A DNA stretch of 34,635 nt from Hallerella sp963652365 (GTDB lineage: Bacteria; Fibrobacterota; Fibrobacteria; Fibrobacterales; Fibrobacteraceae): positions 1 to 34,635 of the forward strand of contig CAVJTH010000027.1 of NCBI GenBank assembly GCA_963652365.1, in the 5' to 3' direction. The notes below the pieces were generated by a model. It searched no databases. It had not been told where the DNA came from and saw only the letters and a list, made by a program, of their open reading frames with translations. The position numbers and the translations under genes are program-made. This document shows, one piece after another, positions 1-7,113 of this stretch; position 1 is the first letter of the stretch, and each line of letters opens with the position of its first letter.

Positions 1-219
1 AGAGTTGAGTGTGGAGTTCTGCGAACATCTAGGTTCTAGCGTGAAAAGTTCGCTGAGATCTCTAAGCTCTAAGTTCTCCCCACTAAGCTCTGAACAAGCC
101 CCTCGCCGGGAAGGCGCCTCCCTCCGCCGCCAGGCGGAAAAAAGTTCGCTTAGCGAAAAAGCCTTTCGGCAGAAAGTAACGGATCGCTTTGCGATTTCTA
201 AGCTCTGAAGGCGACAGGA
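1..219. repeat. Non-coding left edge with short repeats and hairpins
   Basis: No convincing gene lies here. The stretch is built from variants of AAGYTCT: tctaagctct occurs at 61-70 and 197-206, and ctaagctctgaa at 83-94 and 198-209. Several small inverted repeats are also present: cgccgggaaggcg near 103-115, ccgccgccaggcgg near 124-137, ttcgc/gcgaa at 145-157 and atcgc/gcgat near 183-194. The only open frame is Ser/Arg-rich low complexity and looks like a by-product of the repeats. The whole resembles a dispersed intergenic element. I cannot test its copy number from one window. Confidence 0.45.
138..157 (-). terminator. Weak intrinsic terminator after the FISUMP lipoprotein gene
   Basis: Read on the minus strand, a hairpin TTCGC-TAA-GCGAA (157 to 145) is followed by C and then six T (143 to 138), about 60 bases past the lipoprotein stop. 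The stem is only 5 bp, so termination may be inefficient or helped by the neighbouring hairpins. Confidence 0.4.
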
Positions 220-1116
220 CTAGTTCCCCAATACGCAGCGGAGGCTCGCGCCGAATTCCGGGTTGAACCTTTCGAAGGAAATCCGGTCGGAATTTTTCTT
301 GAAAACGGCGACCGTTCCGTTGTCTGTCCAGAGGTAGGCCTTGTCGCCAGCATCCTTGAACTTTCTCGATTTTTCGGGAACGCTCGCCTTTTCGAGGTGC
401 GCTCCGCTTGCGCGAAGTCCGAAGCCGAATTCATCGGTTCCGCTGCCGTTATCGTTCCAGCCGAAGGAGGCTTTCAGCTTCTTGGCGGGATCCTTGCCCG
501 CATCTCGGGAGAGCTTTTCCCAGTCGGCAACGCCTGGAATCCGAAAGTCCGGCGGGCAGGCCTTTTGCGCGCTGTTCCAGTCGTAGAGGCGGCCCCAGAC
601 GTTGCACTGCATGCAGACGGAGCCTTTGACGGGCGCATACTTGATGTTTTCCGCGGTCCACACGGTGCCTCCGATGCGCACCCATTCGTAGCGGTTCCCG
701 TCCCGCGCGTCTTCGTAGGATCCTTGCAGTTCGGGCTCTCCGTCGGAATCGAAGGTCTGCGGAAATCCCGCGACGGTTCCCATTCGATACAAGGTAACCG
801 ACTGGACGTTTCCGTTCTCGTAGAAGCGTTTCGCCGTTCCATCCAGCGCGCCATCCCGGTAGTGAAAAGTTCCGCGGATCTTGCCGGATTCGTAAAACTC
901 CTCGGACGTTCCCTGCTCCTTTCCTGCGACAAAGTTTCGCGTCCGCTTGACGGTTCCCGATTCGTAGTATTCCGTTTCGATGCCGTTCTTTTCGCCGTTC
1001 TCGTAACGGACCTGACGATAGAGTTTTCCGCTCGGATAGCTTTCGGTTCGAATGTCGTCGCAGGCGGCGAGAAAAAGGAAGCTCGAAGCGATTAGCGAAA
1101 AAAGGATTCTAGACAT
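220..1116 (-). CDS. Lipoprotein with MORN-variant repeats and a FISUMP domain
   Basis: This is a 298-aa predicted lipoprotein. Residues 4-18 are hydrophobic and end in LAAC, so C19 would be the lipidated cysteine. Residues 27-115 contain about four repeats of the type YxSGxxxxxxxYxxGxxxG, as in the MORN-variant (YwqK-like) family. Residues 145-298 match the Fibrobacter succinogenes major paralogous domain: WVRIGGTVWTAENIKY, GRLYDWNSAQKACPPDFRIP and a closing SLRCVLGN, with C168, C171, C187 and C294 possibly forming disulfides. The ATG at 1116 is chosen because it gives the signal peptide; longer reading into the upstream gene does not. It overlaps the stop of the CDF gene by 8 bp, so the two are probably co-transcribed. 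The function of the FISUMP domain is unknown to me; a surface role is inferred. Confidence 0.85.
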   Translation of the reverse strand: MSRILFSLIASSFLFLAACDDIRTESYPSGKLYRQVRYENGEKNGIETEYYESGTVKRTRNFVAGKEQGTSEEFYESGKIRGTFHYRDGALDGTAKRFYENGNVQSVTLYRMGTVAGFPQTFDSDGEPELQGSYEDARDGNRYEWVRIGGTVWTAENIKYAPVKGSVCMQCNVWGRLYDWNSAQKACPPDFRIPGVADWEKLSRDAGKDPAKKLKASFGWNDNGSGTDEFGFGLRASGAHLEKASVPEKSRKFKDAGDKAYLWTDNGTVAVFKKNSDRISFERFNPEFGASLRCVLGN

Positions 1117-2014
1117 TTCCGGATTCCGAAAGAGGTTCCATGTGGACATTGATTTGTGTACGATTTCCGTATTTGGCGCGTAACTGCCGTTCGATGGATG
1201 TGGCGATGTCGTGGGCTTCGACGAGCGAAATGTCCCGGTCGAGCTTGATATGTACATCGATGGCGTAATCGTTTCCGATTTTCCGGGTTTGCAGATTGTG
1301 CAGCCAGCGAACCTTGTCCGTGCGGCGGATGATGTCGCAGATTTCCTTTTCGACATCGGGCGGGAGGGACGCTTCGAGGAGTTCCTGGATGGTGGGAAAC
1401 CCGATCTGGAAGGCGACCTTGATGATGAAGATGCTGACGATGACCGCGGCGATCGGGTCGAGAACGGTGAATTTTCCGCCGAGAAAGAATGCGCCGCCGA
1501 TTCCAAATAGCGTCCCGATACTGGACAGCGCGTCGGACCTGTGATGCCATGCGTTCGCGATCAGCGCCTGGCTGTCGATGCGATGTCCGGCGCGTGCCGT
1601 GTAGCGGTAGAGCGCTTCCTTTGCCGCGATGCAGACGATTGCCGCGACGAGGGCGACAACTCCCGGAACCTTGGGAAGATCGCCCTGGAAAATCTGGACA
1701 ATCTTTTGGATGCCGTTTACAAAGATTCCGATGGCGACCGCAAGCAGGGCGAGGCTGATGAGCATCGAGGCCATTGTCTCGAACTTCCCGTGCCCATAGG
1801 GATGGTTTCTGTCGCGTTCTTCTCCGGAAATGCGGACAAAGGCCAGGACGACGATGTCGGTCGCGAAATCCGAAAGGGAATGGACGCTGTCGGCGATCAT
1901 GGCGGACGAATTCCCGAAAATTCCGGCCAGCAGTTTCCCGACAGTGAGAACCAGGTTGACAAAAAAACCGTGCCACGTGACTCTTTGCGCTGTTTTGACG
2001 CGATCTTCTTCCAT
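1109..2014 (-). CDS. Cation diffusion facilitator transporter (zinc-type)
   Basis: This 301-aa inner-membrane protein exports divalent metal cations in exchange for protons. Six hydrophobic segments lie between about residues 12 and 215, followed by a cytosolic C-terminal domain with HIKLD near 265. The transport-site residues appear as H45/D49 in TM2 (ADSVHSLSD) and H157/D161 in TM5 (AWHHRSD). This HD-HD set is typical of Zn-selective members, whereas DD-HD members such as YiiP also take Cd. The HPYGHGKFE motif at 71-79 is also characteristic. The ATG at 2014 is preferred over upstream in-frame starts, which would add a basic, non-conserved tail and run across the divergent gene. A -10-like box sits just before it, so the mRNA is probably leaderless. 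Confidence 0.92.
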   Translation of the reverse strand: MEEDRVKTAQRVTWHGFFVNLVLTVGKLLAGIFGNSSAMIADSVHSLSDFATDIVVLAFVRISGEERDRNHPYGHGKFETMASMLISLALLAVAIGIFVNGIQKIVQIFQGDLPKVPGVVALVAAIVCIAAKEALYRYTARAGHRIDSQALIANAWHHRSDALSSIGTLFGIGGAFFLGGKFTVLDPIAAVIVSIFIIKVAFQIGFPTIQELLEASLPPDVEKEICDIIRRTDKVRWLHNLQTRKIGNDYAIDVHIKLDRDISLVEAHDIATSIERQLRAKYGNRTQINVHMEPLSESGNV

Positions 2015-2029
2015 AGCCTTCAAAATGTA
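2015..2029 (-). promoter_or_regulatory. -10 box of the CDF gene, near-leaderless
   Basis: On the minus strand TACATTTTG (2029-2021) is followed by 6 nt and then the ATG at 2014. Taking TACATT as the -10, transcription would start 0-3 nt before the start codon. No convincing -35 is visible. Inferred from position and from similarity to the other start-proximal boxes in this window. Confidence 0.5.
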
Positions 2030-2031
2030 AT

Positions 2032-2043
2032 TAATTTTACAGC
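2032..2043 (+). promoter_or_regulatory. -10 box of the small membrane protein gene, leaderless
   Basis: TAATTT at 2032-2037 is followed by 6 nt and the ATG at 2044, so the expected transcription start falls on or beside the start codon. It lies back to back with the minus-strand box at 2021-2029. Any upstream promoter elements of each gene must therefore lie inside the other gene. Confidence 0.5.
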
Positions 2044-2367
2044 ATGAAAAAAATCCTCCTGGCCTTGCTGATTCTTTCCGTATCGCTTCTTGCCGAAAGC
2101 TTGCCGGATTCTCTATCGACCGTCGAACGCGAAGTCCCCGCGGGAACTTCCGTGGAATCGGTTTCTCTCTCGACTCCCGAAACCTGTCCGTCGGATTCGA
2201 TGCTTTCCGCAAATTACGCGAAATGCACGCAGGCGCTCTCGATTGCCGTCAATTCGCAGATGGACCGCAAGGCGAACCGCGATCGTTCCATGGAAATGGC
2301 TTCGACGGCAGGCTCGTTTCTCGGCGGGGCCCTGATCGGTTTACTGCTCGGCTGGTGGTTGCTCTGA
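2044..2367 (+). CDS. Small exported membrane protein, unknown function
   Basis: This 107-aa protein is not recognised. Residues 1-17 form a signal peptide (MKKILLALLILSVSLLAES, likely cut after LLA). The middle is polar with two cysteines (C48 and C61), followed by a short basic/acidic stretch (MDRKANRDRSME). The last 20 residues form a Gly/Leu-rich transmembrane segment (GGALIGLLLGWWLL) reaching the C-terminus. It could be tail-anchored with a periplasmic domain. The stop is 1 bp before the start of the beta-propeller gene, so the two are probably translated together. I know of no assigned role for proteins of this shape. Confidence 0.75.
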   Translation: MKKILLALLILSVSLLAESLPDSLSTVEREVPAGTSVESVSLSTPETCPSDSMLSANYAKCTQALSIAVNSQMDRKANRDRSMEMASTAGSFLGGALIGLLLGWWLL

Positions 2368-2368
2368 C

Positions 2369-3862
2369 ATGAATCTTGTCCATAGCTTTCTCTTTCTCGG
2401 GACGATGTCCCTCGCCTTTGCGCTGGAACTTCGGGAAGTGGGCCGTCTAGGCGTTTCGGACGGTCTTCCCGGGTCGGAAATTTCCGCCTATGTCGCCGAA
2501 CGGAAAGTTCTTGTCGTCGCATCGGGCGATGAAGAGCTCTCCGTGGTCTCCCTGGAGGATCCGGCAAAGCCTCAAGTGCTGAACGTCTTGAAGTTTCGCG
2601 GAGAAGTCCCGAGCGTCGCCGCTTACCGGAACCTTGTCGCCGTCGCCGAGACGAACATCCCGAAAACGTCGCCCGGCTTTATCCACCTGTTTCGGCTTCA
2701 GGACCGGAAGCTGGTAAGGATTCGAACCTTTTCGACCGGAGCGCATCCCGACATGGTGGCCTTCGCGCCCGACGGAAAGACGATCCTTGCCGCTTGCGAA
2801 GGGGAAATCGACGAGGATACGCATGAAGATCCCGAAGGACTCGTCGGTCTTGTCGATCTGTCGGAAGGCGTGGAACGCGCGACGGCGCACGAATTGACCT
2901 TTGCCGAGTTCGACAGCCTTTCTCTCACAAGTTCCGGAGTGAGGCTCGGCGGACCCGGCAGCTATCTGCAAAACCTGGAACCGGAATACATCGCCTTTTC
3001 TTCCGATGGAAACCTTGCCTTTGTTTCGCTCCAGGAAAACAACGCGATCGCGCGGATCGATGTCCGGAAAAAGACCGTTGACAAGGTCTGGGGTCTAGGC
3101 TCGGTCGATCATTCCGCAAAGGAAAACGGCTTTGACTATCGGGATGACGGAAAGATTTCGATTGAACCTGCGCCGATTCGGGGCGAGCTCCAGCCCGATG
3201 GAATCGCCGCGTTCGAAGCGTCCGGAAAGCTTTACGTGCTTTCGGCGGATGAAGGCGCGAGCCGGGATCTTTCCCTTTACTCGGACGAGACCCGGGCGGA
3301 CTTGCTTTGGAAGGCGGGAATCCTGGATCGAAGCGTCTTTACGGAAGCGCTCGTGCGGAAGCTCGGACCTCTGCCGATCGATGCGGAAAATCCCTGCGAC
3401 GGCAACGAACCGTGCCGCTACCTCAACACGTTCGGGGGGCGTTCCATGAGCCTTTTTGACGGCAAAACGGGAAAGCGACTCTGGAACAGCGGAGAAGTTC
3501 TCGAAAAGGCGATTGCCGAAAGGTATCCGGCGCTTTTCAACTGGAATGCCAAGAAGAAAAAGGTCAAGGCCGACGCCCGCAGCAAGAAGAAGGGACCCGA
3601 ACCGGAAAACGTCACCGTCGGGAAGATTCGCGGGCAGCTTTTCGCCTTTCTGGGACTCGAACGTTCGAGCGGCATTGCGACCTTTTCGCTCGAAAATCCG
3701 GAAAATCCGCTGCTGGTCGATTATCTGGCGAGCGCGGAAGACAGAGGTCCCGAAGGAATCCTCTTTATATCCCCGGAAGAAAGTCCGCTTGCGGGAGAAC
3801 CGCTCCTGGTTGTCGGCTATGAATACAGCAAGTCGCTGGTCGTCTATCGGATTTTTTATTAA
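2369..3862 (+). CDS. Choice-of-anchor I type beta-propeller, exported
   Basis: This 497-aa protein begins with a signal peptide (about residues 1-18, SLAFA). The body has beta-propeller strand motifs typical of the choice-of-anchor I / alkaline-phosphatase-like family: GAHPDMVAFAPDGK (124-137) followed by AACEGE, and PEYIAFSSDGNLAFVSLQEN (205-224). The family also has the later block RSMSLFDGKTGKRLWNSG, seen here near 362-379, and an EGILFI block near the C-terminus. Family members are extracellular or cell-surface proteins, some fused to phosphatases or to anchors. No anchor or catalytic domain is visible here. It starts 1 bp after the upstream small gene. The following M23 gene seems to have its own promoter overlapping this stop codon. 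Role unknown; surface or periplasmic binding is inferred. Confidence 0.82.
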   Translation: MNLVHSFLFLGTMSLAFALELREVGRLGVSDGLPGSEISAYVAERKVLVVASGDEELSVVSLEDPAKPQVLNVLKFRGEVPSVAAYRNLVAVAETNIPKTSPGFIHLFRLQDRKLVRIRTFSTGAHPDMVAFAPDGKTILAACEGEIDEDTHEDPEGLVGLVDLSEGVERATAHELTFAEFDSLSLTSSGVRLGGPGSYLQNLEPEYIAFSSDGNLAFVSLQENNAIARIDVRKKTVDKVWGLGSVDHSAKENGFDYRDDGKISIEPAPIRGELQPDGIAAFEASGKLYVLSADEGASRDLSLYSDETRADLLWKAGILDRSVFTEALVRKLGPLPIDAENPCDGNEPCRYLNTFGGRSMSLFDGKTGKRLWNSGEVLEKAIAERYPALFNWNAKKKKVKADARSKKKGPEPENVTVGKIRGQLFAFLGLERSSGIATFSLENPENPLLVDYLASAEDRGPEGILFISPEESPLAGEPLLVVGYEYSKSLVVYRIFY

Positions 3863-3874
3863 ATTGCCCCTACC
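3860..3874 (+). promoter_or_regulatory. -10 box overlapping the upstream stop codon, before the M23 gene
   Basis: TAAATT at 3860-3865 contains the TAA stop of the propeller gene and is followed by 9 nt and the ATG at 3875. This gives a predicted 5' leader of about 0-3 nt. There is no Shine-Dalgarno in the 12-nt gap, which fits leaderless initiation. Confidence 0.45.
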
Positions 3875-4795
3875 ATGAAATTTGTCAAGCTGTCTTTTCA
3901 TGTCGAAGGTTCTTCGAAGTCGCATTCCCTGCGTCTTCCCGAATTTTCGAAGCGCATCCTTTGCGCGGGAAAGGCTCTTGTGCTTTTGGGAATTCTTCTG
4001 CTGCTTCTTCAGATCGGCGTACAGTTTTCCTATGGATTCCTGAAAGACAGGATGATCGGTCACCGCATCGCCCTGTCCGACAGGCTGGGTCGCGAACAGG
4101 TGCGCCTGGATTCGTTAAACCGGATGATGGAGTCGCGCTTCGCGAACGAGGACCTGCTCCATTACAAGTTCGGTCTGAACCCGCCGGATCGCTCTAGCCG
4201 GGAAATGTCCATCGGCGGACCGGAAAGCCCGGAACGACGTCTTTCGAGGGTTGCCCAGCCGATTCTCGACCAGTCCCTTCTGTTAAAGGCGAAAGCGGAG
4301 CAGTTCCGTGCGAAGGCTCTGGAAAACGAAAGGAACTTCAGGGAAATCGCCGGCTTTGCGGGGCAGCAGTATGCGAACTGGCGGCACATCCCTTCGATTT
4401 CTCCGACGACGGGTCGCTACGCTTCGGCTTTTGGGCATCGCGTCCATCCGATTACGGGCGAGGTCGGGAAAATGCACAACGGCGTGGATATCGCAAACAG
4501 CCGCTGGACGCCGATTTACGCAACGGCCGACGGGGTGGTGACCATTGCGCGCCGTAGCGAATCCTTTGGCAACTATGTCGCCATGGACCATGGAAACGGA
4601 TTCGTGACGAAATACGGTCACATGCAGTCCATTTCCGTCAAGCAGGGACAGCTTGTCAAGCGTTATCAATTGTTGGGCTATATGGGCAACACCGGGCTTT
4701 CCGCTGGACCTCATCTCCATTACGAGGTTTGGCTGAATTCCAGGCCGGAGAACCCGCTTCGCTATATTCTCCCTGGAGAATACGCAATCCAGTAG
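3875..4795 (+). CDS. M23 family metallopeptidase (LytM-type), membrane-anchored
   Basis: This 306-aa predicted cell-wall peptidase would cut peptide cross-links in peptidoglycan or act as an amidase activator. A short cytosolic N-terminus is followed by a transmembrane segment at about 31-54. A coiled-coil-like region spans about 60-165, and the M23 domain 178-295. The metal and catalytic residues are intact: H201 and D205 (HNGVD), H249 (YGHM), and H280/H282 (HLHYE). Degenerate LytM factors lose these, so this copy should be an active enzyme. The architecture resembles the membrane-anchored MepM/DipM-like division and wall-growth enzymes. A -10 box immediately upstream suggests its own transcript. 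Confidence 0.9.
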   Translation: MKFVKLSFHVEGSSKSHSLRLPEFSKRILCAGKALVLLGILLLLLQIGVQFSYGFLKDRMIGHRIALSDRLGREQVRLDSLNRMMESRFANEDLLHYKFGLNPPDRSSREMSIGGPESPERRLSRVAQPILDQSLLLKAKAEQFRAKALENERNFREIAGFAGQQYANWRHIPSISPTTGRYASAFGHRVHPITGEVGKMHNGVDIANSRWTPIYATADGVVTIARRSESFGNYVAMDHGNGFVTKYGHMQSISVKQGQLVKRYQLLGYMGNTGLSAGPHLHYEVWLNSRPENPLRYILPGEYAIQ

Positions 4796-4839
4796 GCCTT
4801 CCCTTTCGGGCGCCTGCCTTCGCTTGCGTCTAGACATTC

Positions 4840-6285
4840 ATGAATCTGATTTCCGTGGCGTTTGCCCTTGCCTTGGGGACGTGTCCGCGTCTTGTCGAAA
4901 TATTGCCCGACCCTTCCGACGTGGAAGATTCCCGCGGGGAATTTGTCGAAATTCGCTTGCCGCATGTCTCGTTTCGCGATTCCGTTTCCGTCTATCACGA
5001 GCAGAAGAAAGTCTGGGAGGGAAAGATCCCCGAACGCGCGGACCGGATTCTCCTCATCCGCGACACGTCGCTTTGCCCGAACGTCCAGAATCTTCTTTGC
5101 GAAAGGCTTCTGGGAAGCGCCTTGCCGAATTCGCGAAAGGACACGTGGAGACTGCTGAGCGGTTCTTGCGAGGATGTCGCGGACCTTCCGGTGCCGAAAG
5201 CCGGGTATTCGCTCGCGAGGAGCGATTCCGCCTTTGACGCCTGGAGCCTTGCCGTGCCGACGCCCGGGGTTCCGGATGGAATGTTCGAATCGGGTGTCTG
5301 GGATTGCCGCCTGCAGATCGATACGCTCTTTTTCGAGGCTTCGGGCTGGAAAGGCGAGTGGACGCTTCTCGGTTGCGACTCGGCGTGGGTGCGGGCCTCG
5401 TTTCGCTCGGAAAGTTCCCTGTCCGAGAATTCGTGGACCGGGCTTCTGGAAAGGGGCGTCCGTTCGCGCTTCGACACACGCCTTTCGGCCAAGGCGATGC
5501 AAATCGTCGCGACGTGGCCTCCGGACGATGTTCCCGGAAACGATACGCTCGATACGCTGGTGGCTCTTGCCGGGAGTTTCCCCGTGCGATTCTCGGAAGT
5601 GCATCCGTGCCCGGAAGAAGGCGTTCCGGAGTGGATCGAAATTTACCACGAAGGTTCGCGCGAAATTTCCCTTGCGAAAATGAGCCTCTGCGGAAACCGG
5701 AACGCGAAAATGCCCGACGTGAAAGTCGGAAGCCGCGAAAGCGCGGTCCTTTCCAAGGATACGAACGGAATGCGGAGCTTTGTCGGGAACGACGACGTGC
5801 GGATTCTCCATGTGAATTTCGGCTACCTGAAAAACGCTTCCGATTCGCTGTATCTTTGCTATGGAGAAAGGAAGGTGGATTCGGTCGCATGGGGAAAGTT
5901 CGAAAGAATTCAGGCGCGCTGCCCCGCGGGGTTCTCGGCGGGGACAGGTCGCGAGGAAAACAGCCCGGGATTCCAGACTCCGGGAAGTCTCGCCTCGGAT
6001 GCTAGCGGGGAACTTCCGTTTCGCGTAGAATGGAACGCGCGAATCTTTTCCCGAAGGAACCGGGAAAATCCTCTGATGATTCGGGTCGAAAGTCGCGAAG
6101 AAGTTCTTGTGGAACTGATTTCGGGCAAGGGAAACCTTCTGTGGAAGAAGACGCTCGCCGCGGATGCCGCGGGAAACCGCTGGACGGAAGTCCCGCTCCT
6201 CGACAAGGGCTTTCCCGGTCCGAACTTCTTGCGGATTTCGCAAGGAAACTCCGAAAGGCGCATCGGCGTCATTTTGCGCCCGTGA
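4840..6285 (+). CDS. Exported protein with two lamin-tail-like domains
   Basis: This 481-aa protein has a short hydrophobic N-terminus (about residues 1-14). Residues 17-147 look like a lamin-tail domain: RLVEILPDPSDVEDSRGEFVEI opens it and a PTPGVPDG block closes it. Residues about 248-375 repeat the pattern (FSEVHPCPEEGVPEWIEIY, then SPGFQTPG). The last 90 residues resemble a FlgD/sorting-type beta domain (RVESREEVLVELISGKGNLLW, ending near FLRISQGNSERRIGVIL). Such tail domains in Bacteroidota and Fibrobacterota often direct proteins to the outer surface, but I infer that role only from shape. The 6-bp gap and good Shine-Dalgarno of the next gene indicate a shared operon. Confidence 0.72.
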   Translation: MNLISVAFALALGTCPRLVEILPDPSDVEDSRGEFVEIRLPHVSFRDSVSVYHEQKKVWEGKIPERADRILLIRDTSLCPNVQNLLCERLLGSALPNSRKDTWRLLSGSCEDVADLPVPKAGYSLARSDSAFDAWSLAVPTPGVPDGMFESGVWDCRLQIDTLFFEASGWKGEWTLLGCDSAWVRASFRSESSLSENSWTGLLERGVRSRFDTRLSAKAMQIVATWPPDDVPGNDTLDTLVALAGSFPVRFSEVHPCPEEGVPEWIEIYHEGSREISLAKMSLCGNRNAKMPDVKVGSRESAVLSKDTNGMRSFVGNDDVRILHVNFGYLKNASDSLYLCYGERKVDSVAWGKFERIQARCPAGFSAGTGREENSPGFQTPGSLASDASGELPFRVEWNARIFSRRNRENPLMIRVESREEVLVELISGKGNLLWKKTLAADAAGNRWTEVPLLDKGFPGPNFLRISQGNSERRIGVILRP

Positions 6286-6291
6286 GGAAAC

Positions 6292-7032
6292 ATGGAAAGA
6301 GCTTTTCTTTGCATCCTGTTCCTTGTGGGGACGCTTTGGGCGGACGTTCGGCTGCCGGAACCCTGGAATCCGGGCTGGTTCGACCTTTTGGGGAAAAACC
6401 CGGCGCGAACGGTTTCCGGATTCAATCTGGGGATTCTCTGGACCGAGCCGATGGAAGGCGTCGATTACGAGGTCTTCGGTCTTTTTTCCGAGTGGGGAAA
6501 CGGGCGCTACCGGCTGGGCGCTTCCCTGGCGAGTTCCTTTCTCGATTCGCTCTATCGCAGCGAAAACTTTGGCATGGACGCATCCGTTGCCCTTTCGGCG
6601 TTCTTGCTCGGTGTCGGGGGAAATCTTGACATCCAGGTGGTTCCCGGCGAAGCGACCTGGTGGCGGGCCGTGGGGCGCGCGGGAATTTCCTGGAAGGGAA
6701 GCGCCCGGTTCTTGGGCGGGCTTTGGGGAATCTTTCCGTCGGATTTCGAGCGCGGGTCGCTTGCGGGAAACATCCTCTGGGCCCTGGACGAAAAGTTCCG
6801 GTGCGAAGCGGCGTTTTCCTTCCAGCGTTCGGGCGAATTCCTCGTGGAGCTTGGCGAAAAGATCCGGCTGGGCGTCTTGGAATTGCAGGGGAGCGTCGGC
6901 TATCCGGGGCCAAGGGTCGGCGTCGGCGTTTCTGTCGGCATTCGGAGCTGGGGAGCGGCGTTTGGAGTGCATCGTGACGGAAATTACATGAACTCCAGGA
7001 TGGGAGGCCTTTTTTATCGAAAGACTCGGTAA
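6292..7032 (+). CDS. Exported beta-rich protein, possibly an outer-membrane barrel
   Basis: This 246-aa protein is not recognised. A signal peptide spans about residues 1-17 (FLVGTLWA). The rest is Gly/aromatic rich, with alternating hydrophobic strands such as GRYRLGASLASSF, VGVGVSVGIRSWGAAFGV and a final GGLFYRKTR, which is the texture of an outer-membrane beta-barrel. A clear Shine-Dalgarno (GAGGAA) lies 4 nt before the ATG and overlaps the end region of the preceding lamin-tail gene, supporting co-translation. A barrel beside an exported two-domain protein suggests they act together at the outer membrane. This is inference from order alone. Confidence 0.68.
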   Translation: MERAFLCILFLVGTLWADVRLPEPWNPGWFDLLGKNPARTVSGFNLGILWTEPMEGVDYEVFGLFSEWGNGRYRLGASLASSFLDSLYRSENFGMDASVALSAFLLGVGGNLDIQVVPGEATWWRAVGRAGISWKGSARFLGGLWGIFPSDFERGSLAGNILWALDEKFRCEAAFSFQRSGEFLVELGEKIRLGVLELQGSVGYPGPRVGVGVSVGIRSWGAAFGVHRDGNYMNSRMGGLFYRKTR

Positions 7033-7101
7033 CCCGGCAAGACGAAAAGTAAATTTTAGAATACATGCAAGTAAAATGTCTTTTATGCCGACTTGATTTG
7101 C

Positions 7102-7113
7102 TAATTTGTAACT
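7102..7113 (+). promoter_or_regulatory. -10 box of the PAS gene, leaderless
   Basis: TAATTTG at 7102-7108 precedes the ATG at 7114, with 6 nt between TAATTT and the start codon. The surrounding 81-bp gap (7033-7113) is AT-rich, and no Shine-Dalgarno is seen. A second AT-rich box, TAAAAT at 7072-7077, could give a longer leader. Confidence 0.5.

Noticed and set aside
5..208. A 67-aa plus-strand frame at the left edge
   Set aside because: Ser/Arg-rich low complexity produced by the AAGYTCT repeats and hairpins; no ribosome site.
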